DNA of 64,000 bases. It comes from Cristatella mucedo. Its lineage: Eukaryota; Bryozoa; Phylactolaemata; Cristatellidae. The notes beneath the pieces are model-generated. The model was not told where the DNA came from. It saw nothing but the letters and a program-made list of their open reading frames with translations, and ran no database searches. Made by a program: the position numbers and the translations under genes. Positions 27,011 to 64,000 of this stretch are shown piece after piece. Location of the stretch: the NCBI GenBank assembly GCA_009760855.2, contig WPIO01000003.1, positions 11,954,001 through 12,018,000 of the forward strand, in the 5' to 3' direction. The number at the start of each line of letters is the position of its first letter. Positions within the stretch are counted from its first letter, which is position 1.

Positions 27011-27199
27011 CTTCACCTCTGCCTAGCTGTGCTAACGCGAAATGCGTAAGCGAACGCCAGACAGGGTGAATGCGAAGTGAGTGGGATTATTGCAAAGAGA
27101 TGCAAGCGAGCAGCCTAATAAGCCAAAGCACGAGCTTTCATTTCACGAGTGCTTGTATCACCGCCAGAAAATGTAGCCTCGGGTAAAAAAAACACAATT

Positions 27200-27335
27200 C
27201 CTTTGTATAGCACCCTAGGAGAACTCGGTCTGTATTCAGGCGCTTCACATATGCCACGGGGCTCGAGCCCAACACTTCGGCCAGACCTTGGTCGGGGCGA
27301 GCACCTTAGCCACTGAGCTAAACCAGCGCGGCACA
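27200..27335 (-). mobile_element. SINE1 copy
   Basis: Minus strand: GCTGGTTTAGCTCAGTGGCT, AAGGTGCTCGCCCCGACCAA, GGGCTCGAGCCCCGTGGCAT, ATGTGAAGCGCCTGAATACA and the LINE-B-like end. Confidence 0.82.
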
Positions 27336-27993
27336 CCAATTGCAGCTTAGCTATTGCCCGCCTTAGGGTCGGTCTCTTCATTGAGATTCTAATTCACCGG
27401 GCTGCAGTTTTGACCGAATTTAACGGAGGCTGTATCTTTACAGAGTCGACGGGGACATCGCACATGGCGCTGCTACCCGAGCGAACGATCGAAAACACGC
27501 GAGAGTGAGCGAAGACTTTGCCCGGCCGCCGAGCCCCGTTAAGCCTTCTTCCGATAGCACCGGTCAACATTGAAATAGTTACTGACTTAAAAAGGCACTA
27601 GCCTGTAGTAACTAGGTGTGCTGAACATGAATGTAACCATACCAATATTCTATTGGCTTCCGTTTTGAAGATATTTCCTGTAGTTCAATTTGTATAGGCT
27701 TCACCGTGTAGGTTTATCCAGTTGGACTGCAACATCATCCCAAATATGCCTATATTGATGTAATATTGCAGCGAATTGCACAATACTGTCGTGCATACAC
27801 AAATCATCCATAGTTGATTGCATCATTTTCTTATGCAATTCAATACTACCGCCAGACTGCTGCAGTAAGCTGACGTCATCAAGCCCAGTAGGAAAGGTTG
27901 AACAAGTATTTCCGACTTTGTGCTAGACAGTTTAAGCTACTGCCACATGAAAATATTCTCATTTTATCCATTGAGGTAAAATACAGAAAAGTA

Positions 27994-29060
27994 ATGTCTC
28001 GTAAGTGCGTTAATACTGTGGACGATTTTCGCTAGATTTGTGGGAAGTGACATTTGCCAACCTGAAGAAAAGTATCACTTCTCAAGTGAAGAAGGCATAG
28101 CATATCATCTTTACTTCGGATGCAAGGTTAGTGTCAAAGATCACCTCTGGGCTCTGCATATATGCTGTACTACACGTACAATACAGCTTTCACAGTTTTT
28201 GAATGGCAAATGACCATCAATGCTGTTTGCAGTCCCTAAGGTGTAGAGAGAGCCAAGAAACCACATAAACGACTGTTACTTCTGCTTAGTTCCTCCTCTT
28301 TCCGGCGGAATAACGAAGCAAAAGAAGTCGAGAATAGTCTACCCAAACATGCCGTCTGCCTTGAGACCAGTTCCACATGGTTGGGGACTTTCTAGTCCAG
28401 AACCTCCAGCAGAATATTCTCTTGATTCATCTGATGAGGACAATTGTGAACCGACCTGTTCTTCTCCTGGTACGTCAACGTGCAGTGATCTCGATTTCCA
28501 CTGTGGTGCATTATCAACCCCACACAGAATAACACAATAGGAACAAAATGACCTGGTTCGTGATTTGGACTTATCCAAGAACAGGGCAGAGTTGCTAGAA
28601 TCAAGACTCCAGCAATATAATCTTCTCAAAGATGTCGCAATTACTTTATATCGAAAGCGCCACCAGCACTTGGAGCCTTTCTTCCGAAAGAAAATTAATC
28701 GGGTAGTCCGTTCCGATATCGAGGGCCTCATGAACGCCTTAAAAATCACCCATGACTCACAATAATGGAGTCTATTTGTAGGCTTAGAAAATTTGTCTTA
28801 AGGCTGTGCTTTTGCACAATCGAAACGTCTTTCATCTATTCCGGTAGGGAATTCTGTCCACATGAAAGAGACATACGATAACTTTAAGCAGCTACTGAAT
28901 TCCATTGAGTATAACAAGTATAGCTGGCATCTCTATGATGATTTGAAGGTAGTTGCCCATTAATGGAACTGTAACAGGGATATACAAAATACATGTATTT
29001 CTTATGTAAGTGGGATACCCCGGCCAGGGAATTGCATGACTTGCGAATGCAGTCTAATAA
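27994..29060 (+). pseudogene. Broken copy of a widespread uncharacterised (probably transposon-associated) protein
   Basis: Starts MSRKCVNTVDDF at 27994, soon stopped. After several frame changes, 28349-28765 stays in one frame except for a TAG at 28538: MPSALRPVPHGWGLSSPEPP, AEYSLDSSDEDNCEP, then EQNDLVRDLDLSKNRAELLE, SRLQQYNLLKDVAITLYRKR. Further pieces (HMKETYDNFKQLL, YNKYSWHLYDDLKVVA) follow in shifted frames to ~29060. From memory, proteins with the EQNDLVRDL-SK-AELL and HMKETY blocks occur in many copies in cnidarian and arthropod genomes, and their function is unknown. Intact members are several times longer; here the frame is destroyed. Confidence 0.7.
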
Positions 29061-29926
29061 GTATTCTACGAGTTCCTTTTTACAGGTATTAACCGTAGGC
29101 TCATTACTATAGGCAAGCATTTCGTGACGTACACATCAACTTATTGCAGATTATAAAAAAGTAAAGCCAATTTTGCAGTTTGACTTTCATATTCGTGTTG
29201 AGCACATACAAATTGATAAGAAATGACTAATTTCATTTCAGTGACGTGACTTTTGTAAAAAAAGAAAAAAAATTGGCCAATTTTGGTCGCCTTTGAAATG
29301 GTTAAGATCCGGCTCCACTCCGAGACTCGACCGAGGTTTGCGTTTGCTGCCGAGCTATTTGCTTCATCTAGTCATAACTCCGTGGTACGGTTGGAATTAA
29401 CCTAAAAAGGGCGCATTTCCGACTTCCCTGAAGAGTGTGGGTTATCTGATTGACGCGGCTCTAAGTGCCTGTAAGGCGGCTGAAGTGGCTCCCGAGCAGC
29501 TCAATTAGACCTGGACTTGGAGGACGAGGTACAAGGCCAACGCAGTCTCTTCGAAATGCATGCAGAGAAGCACTTTAGCATCTCTAAAAGCTTATGCTCC
29601 ATTATAAGATAACGTACGCTGAAAATAGGCTAGTTCTCGAGAGGCGTCATTTAAGTGCGGCTCCGATTGACTAATTTCGCAGCGATAATTCAATGCCCTC
29701 GCCGAGGGACGTGGCCGATGCGATAGGCTAATTACTTGATATGCCAAGCCAGGGCGAAGAAAATTTGAATGCCTAAAAGTGACAGTACCTACAGTGAATA
29801 GTGGATAGATCTGACGGCCGCTTTGCTATAAAACACTCCAGAGAGGAAAACGCTGGTGCAAAATTTGTGCGGGCACGCATGGCCGTTACACGACATGTTT
29901 TGAAGGCAGTGTAGCGTCAAGCAATT
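29061..29926. other. 3' flank of the receptor gene
   Basis: Expected to hold the 3' UTR on the minus strand. No canonical AATAAA or ATTAAA (TTTATT or TTTAAT on the plus strand) was found in 29521-29926, so the poly(A) site is undefined. Confidence 0.4.
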
Positions 29927-61530
<31,604 letters not shown>

Positions 61531-61700
61531 CGCGGCGGCTGAGTACCGTGCGGTTCGGCGGCGGCGGCGGCAACCGGCGGCTGGCTTATGATTTGCAAGA
61601 GATGAGATATAATGAGAGGAAGCAGGAGCCGTCTTCAGTCTGTCGACCCGCCCGCCCCCACTCACAATTTGCCCGGAGGTCAGAGGTCAAAATTGGCCGC
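61531..61700 (-). promoter_or_regulatory. Putative proximal promoter/5' UTR of the receptor gene
   Basis: GC-rich sequence directly upstream of the ATG. It holds a GC-box/KLF-type run (minus strand TGGGGGCGGGCGG, 61648-61660), a perfect direct repeat AGGTCA-G-AGGTCA (plus strand, 61677-61689) and a weak TATA-like ATTATATC near 61605-61612. Transcription start is not determinable from sequence. Confidence 0.45.
61677..61689 (+). promoter_or_regulatory. Perfect DR1 nuclear-receptor motif
   Basis: AGGTCA G AGGTCA, two perfect half-sites spaced by one base: the consensus for HNF4, COUP-TF and RXR heterodimers. It lies ~147 bp upstream of the receptor ATG. Binding is inferred only. Confidence 0.45.
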
Positions 61701-62244
61701 CCCGATGTCACTCGTTACTCGAATCGCTTAGCCGCAAGCGAGTCACCGCAGCCGACTCGATAGTCTAATTAATAGCTGATAAGCAGCTGGCCACGAAACT
61801 TTGCCCAGGCATTCCCTCTCGGCGGTTCCTTCAGACCAGCATTGCTTTGTTACAGCAGCAAATATGCACATGATAAAAGTATAGCTATGAAGCTATATCG
61901 AAAGCGAGAGAAATCTTCTTAGAAGAGCAAATACACTTGGCATCGCCCAAGAGAGAGCTCGTTGATAGAATGAGGAACCAATAGTTCTTTTATGATGGCC
62001 AACTTAAAAAGGTGATGAGCGCTGTTTGCATTGCAATTAATTCGCCTTTATGTAAACCGTTCTAGTGCAAACTCGTGTGCTCTAGATGTGGAATCTACTG
62101 CTATTATTTTGTAACCTCGAGCATATATATACAGCGGTGTGCCGTCCACGTGCAACTTCGTGCGAAGTCAAGGATTTCGTCTCTCTATAATTATAACTTA
62201 AATAAGTAGGCCACCCAGTGCTCATTTCATATGACAGTATTCTG

Positions 62245-62357
62245 GTTTGGTCTAGTGGTTAAGGTGCTCGCCCCGACCAAGGTCTGACCGAGGTCGTGGG
62301 CTCGAGCCCCGAGGCATATGTGAAGCGCCTGAATACAGATTAAGTTCTCTTAGGGTG

Positions 62358-62403
<46 letters not shown>

Positions 62404-62405
62404 GA
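62245..62405 (+). mobile_element. SINE1 copy, full length
   Basis: TGGTTTGGTCTAGTGGTTAA (A-box), GTCGTGGGCTCGAGCCCCGA (B-box), GGCATATGTGAAGCGCCTGA, ATACAGATTAAGTTCTCTTA, GGGTGCTATAT, then (AT)n and AAATAAATG. Upstream of the receptor promoter. Confidence 0.87.
62359..62396. repeat. (TA)n tail of a SINE1 copy
   Basis: About 19 TA units expanded from the CTATATA end of the SINE. Confidence 0.9.
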
Positions 62406-62417
62406 ATTATATTCTGT

Positions 62418-62958
62418 CCAATTCGTAATAATAATAATAATAATAACAATACACTTGATAAAGCGCCCTCAGATAACTCAATCTCTTTCTAGGCGCTTTA
62501 CATTTGCTGCTAAGGGTGAACGCGATTGAATGGTGAGTGATATCATGCTTGATAAACAACATAAATAGCATGGTTAGGGGTGACACAGGGTCAGCATGCA
62601 AGTGTGGTTAGTGGCAGAATGCAGTGACAGCACGTATAAGCACATAAAGGACGAATCACAGGGACCCACTCAGTGTGGTCATAAATGGTGCGTTTTTATT
62701 TCTTTTTAAATGTAGTCGAGTCTGGGGATATCTCGATGCAAGTCGGGAATGAGTTCCAGGCTTTGGGAGCATACGAACTAAATGCACGGTCTCCAAAGGA
62801 TTTGAGGTTTGTACGAGGTATTGGTAAACTGTTGGATTCCGAAAACTGGGTAGTGCGATGCTTGGCCTGGTGGGGGAGTAGATCTGAGAGATAGGCTGGA
62901 GCCAAAGAATGAAGTGACCTAAAAGTGAGCGACAAAACCTTGAAGTCAATCCGTTGCT
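62418..62958 (-). mobile_element. LINE family B copy, 3' half
   Basis: Minus frame: KQRIDFKVLSLTFRSLHSLA, PAYLSDLLPHQAKHRTTQFS, SYAPKAWNSFPTC, then the 3' UTR and a (TTA)n tail at 62427-62448. Homology to the copy at 40352 begins abruptly at ~62958, the point of 5' truncation. Confidence 0.88.
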
Positions 62959-63132
62959 TTTCAACCCGGCAGTTGGGATTCGAGACTTTGCATTGGAGCT
63001 GATTTGAGGTCTTGGCCACAGAGCCGTTAAATAGACGTAATGGCCTCTGTTGAACGCCTGTAACAATCCGCTACTGTCAAATAGATGTCTGCATTATGAT
63101 ACGGTACGAGCGCTCTTCGTCGCGTACCTGCT

Positions 63133-63293
63133 TGTTACATTGGTGCAGTATCTACAAGTAAATAACCGTGCTACTAAGTTCAGGAGTCGCCGGTATTCGT
63201 CTTTTTCGTCGGCTAAGACTAGCATCGTTACAAGGTGTTTGTTTGCGACCTAGTTCTGACCAGGCGTCGAAGCCGCACGCCGTGTTTGTAACA
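63133..63293 (+). repeat. Putative LTR, 161 bp
   Basis: Begins TGTTACA and ends TGTAACA, a perfect 7-bp terminal inverted repeat of the TG...CA type. An alternative start at 63059 (TGTAACAATCC) would give 235 bp. A second LTR is needed to decide. Confidence 0.55.
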
Positions 63294-63654
63294 TTTGATG
63301 TCAGAAGTGTTGGGTAATTGCTAAAGACCCTTAGCAGTTGCCTCATGTTAGTCTCATTGAGTTGAGACTTAATTGGTGAACATTGAGCCTAAAAATGGAC
63401 TTTCTTTGCTGTCGTGTTTAAGTTACGAGCCGAACGCGATATTAAGTCATTAAACAATGAAATAACTAACTGCTGTTCCAAACTTTCGGTTGCGGAACAA
63501 TCCCTTTCTAAAGTGCTGCTAATCTTGATACCCTGCTTAGCCAATATGAGGCAAATTGGCGAAGACTAAAGCTCTGATCTTGGGCACTTATGAAAATATG
63601 CTCCCGCCATGGCAATAACGAGGCGGAAGCACGGCAGCTGAGCAGCATTTAAAC

Positions 63655-64000
63655 ATGCTACTGGTGAGTAGGGCTATCCTGAAAGAAGAGGTGCGTACAC
63701 GTCCTTTAGCAATATCTACTGTAAATATCACGGATAAACAGCAGTTAGCAGCGAGTAATACTGAGACTGGTACGCGGCTGAAAATTTCGCGCTCAAATGA
63801 CGGCAGGAGGCTTGAACTTACTACTGTTAATCTAGGAGATGTCGAGGGCGATAAGGTAGCACAAGTGCTGGCCATAGTTGAAGCTCGGTGCGTGGAAGTC
63901 GGGAAGACCAGCATACGGCTGGAGAAGTCAGAGACAGTGACTTTGCACGACAGCACAGAAACGGCTGCGATAAAGTGCACGTGTCTGGTACCTTTGCCTT
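63655..64000 (+). CDS. Partial ORF in gag position, open to window end
   Basis: ATG at 63655; the preceding in-frame stop is TAA at 63616. At least 115 codons: MLLVSRAILKEEVRTRPLAI, later RLELTTVNLGDVEGDKVAQV, RLEKSETVTLHDS, ending KCTCLVPLP. No stop in the window. I recognise no domain. Its place ~360 bp after an LTR and primer-binding site suggests Gag, but it could be a host exon. Confidence 0.45.
   Translation, partial: MLLVSRAILKEEVRTRPLAISTVNITDKQQLAASNTETGTRLKISRSNDGRRLELTTVNLGDVEGDKVAQVLAIVEARCVEVGKTSIRLEKSETVTLHDSTETAAIKCTCLVPLP

Larger units (their letters stand above)
63133..64000 (+). mobile_element. 5' end of an LTR retrotransposon, cut by the window
   Basis: A short LTR (63133-63293) is followed two bases later by TGATGTCAGAAGTG at 63296, one mismatch from the Leu-tRNA primer-binding site TGGTGTCAGAAGTG common in Ty3/Gypsy-like elements. 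A ~360-bp leader then leads to an ORF at 63655 that is still open at the window end, where gag would lie. The 3' LTR and pol lie outside the window. Confidence 0.6.

Overview
The window is metazoan nuclear DNA. It has a many-exon gene with GT-AG introns, long dinucleotide microsatellites, tRNA-derived SINEs and several families of decayed retrotransposon. The sequence alone does not fix the species. The LINE and SINE tails ending in ATT or AT repeats and the nephrin-type gene suggest a non-vertebrate animal, but this is inference.

The one gene I can reconstruct from start to stop lies on the minus strand between 61530 and 29927. It has 19 coding exons (3774 nt, 1257 residues) and encodes a type I membrane protein: signal peptide, nine Ig-like domains, one fibronectin III domain, a transmembrane helix, and a ~195-residue cytoplasmic tail rich in tyrosine, acidic residues and proline. 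This is the architecture of the nephrin / Sticks-and-stones / Hibris / SYG-2 adhesion receptors. Every junction keeps the reading frame, and most introns are phase 1 between Ig exons, as is typical of the family. A GC-box and a perfect DR1 nuclear-receptor motif lie 120-160 bp upstream of the ATG. Unusual points are a 53-nt exon carrying a YDEAVP motif whose skipping would truncate the tail, a 258-nt stop-free (CT)n-bearing intron between Ig3 and Ig4, a cysteine-less seventh Ig domain, and a 24-bp minisatellite with higher-order structure in intron 9.

Region by region: 1-3.2 kb holds a large decayed CR1/L2-like LINE copy (family A). 3.2-28 kb is mostly gene-free, with SINEs, LINE 3' ends, microsatellites and a CpG-rich TATA-bearing segment at 11.2-12.0 kb. 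28.0-29.1 kb is a broken copy of a widespread uncharacterised, probably transposon-associated protein. 29.9-61.5 kb is the receptor gene, whose introns hold LINE family A and B copies, SINEs and repeats. 62.2-63.06 kb has a SINE and a minus-strand LINE B copy. From 63.13 kb to the end there is the 5' end of an LTR retrotransposon (short LTR, Leu-type primer-binding site, open gag-position ORF).

Two SINE families recur. SINE1 shares its 3' tail with LINE family B, which suggests that LINE supplied its retrotransposition machinery. No functional tRNA, rRNA, CRISPR array or prokaryotic feature was found.
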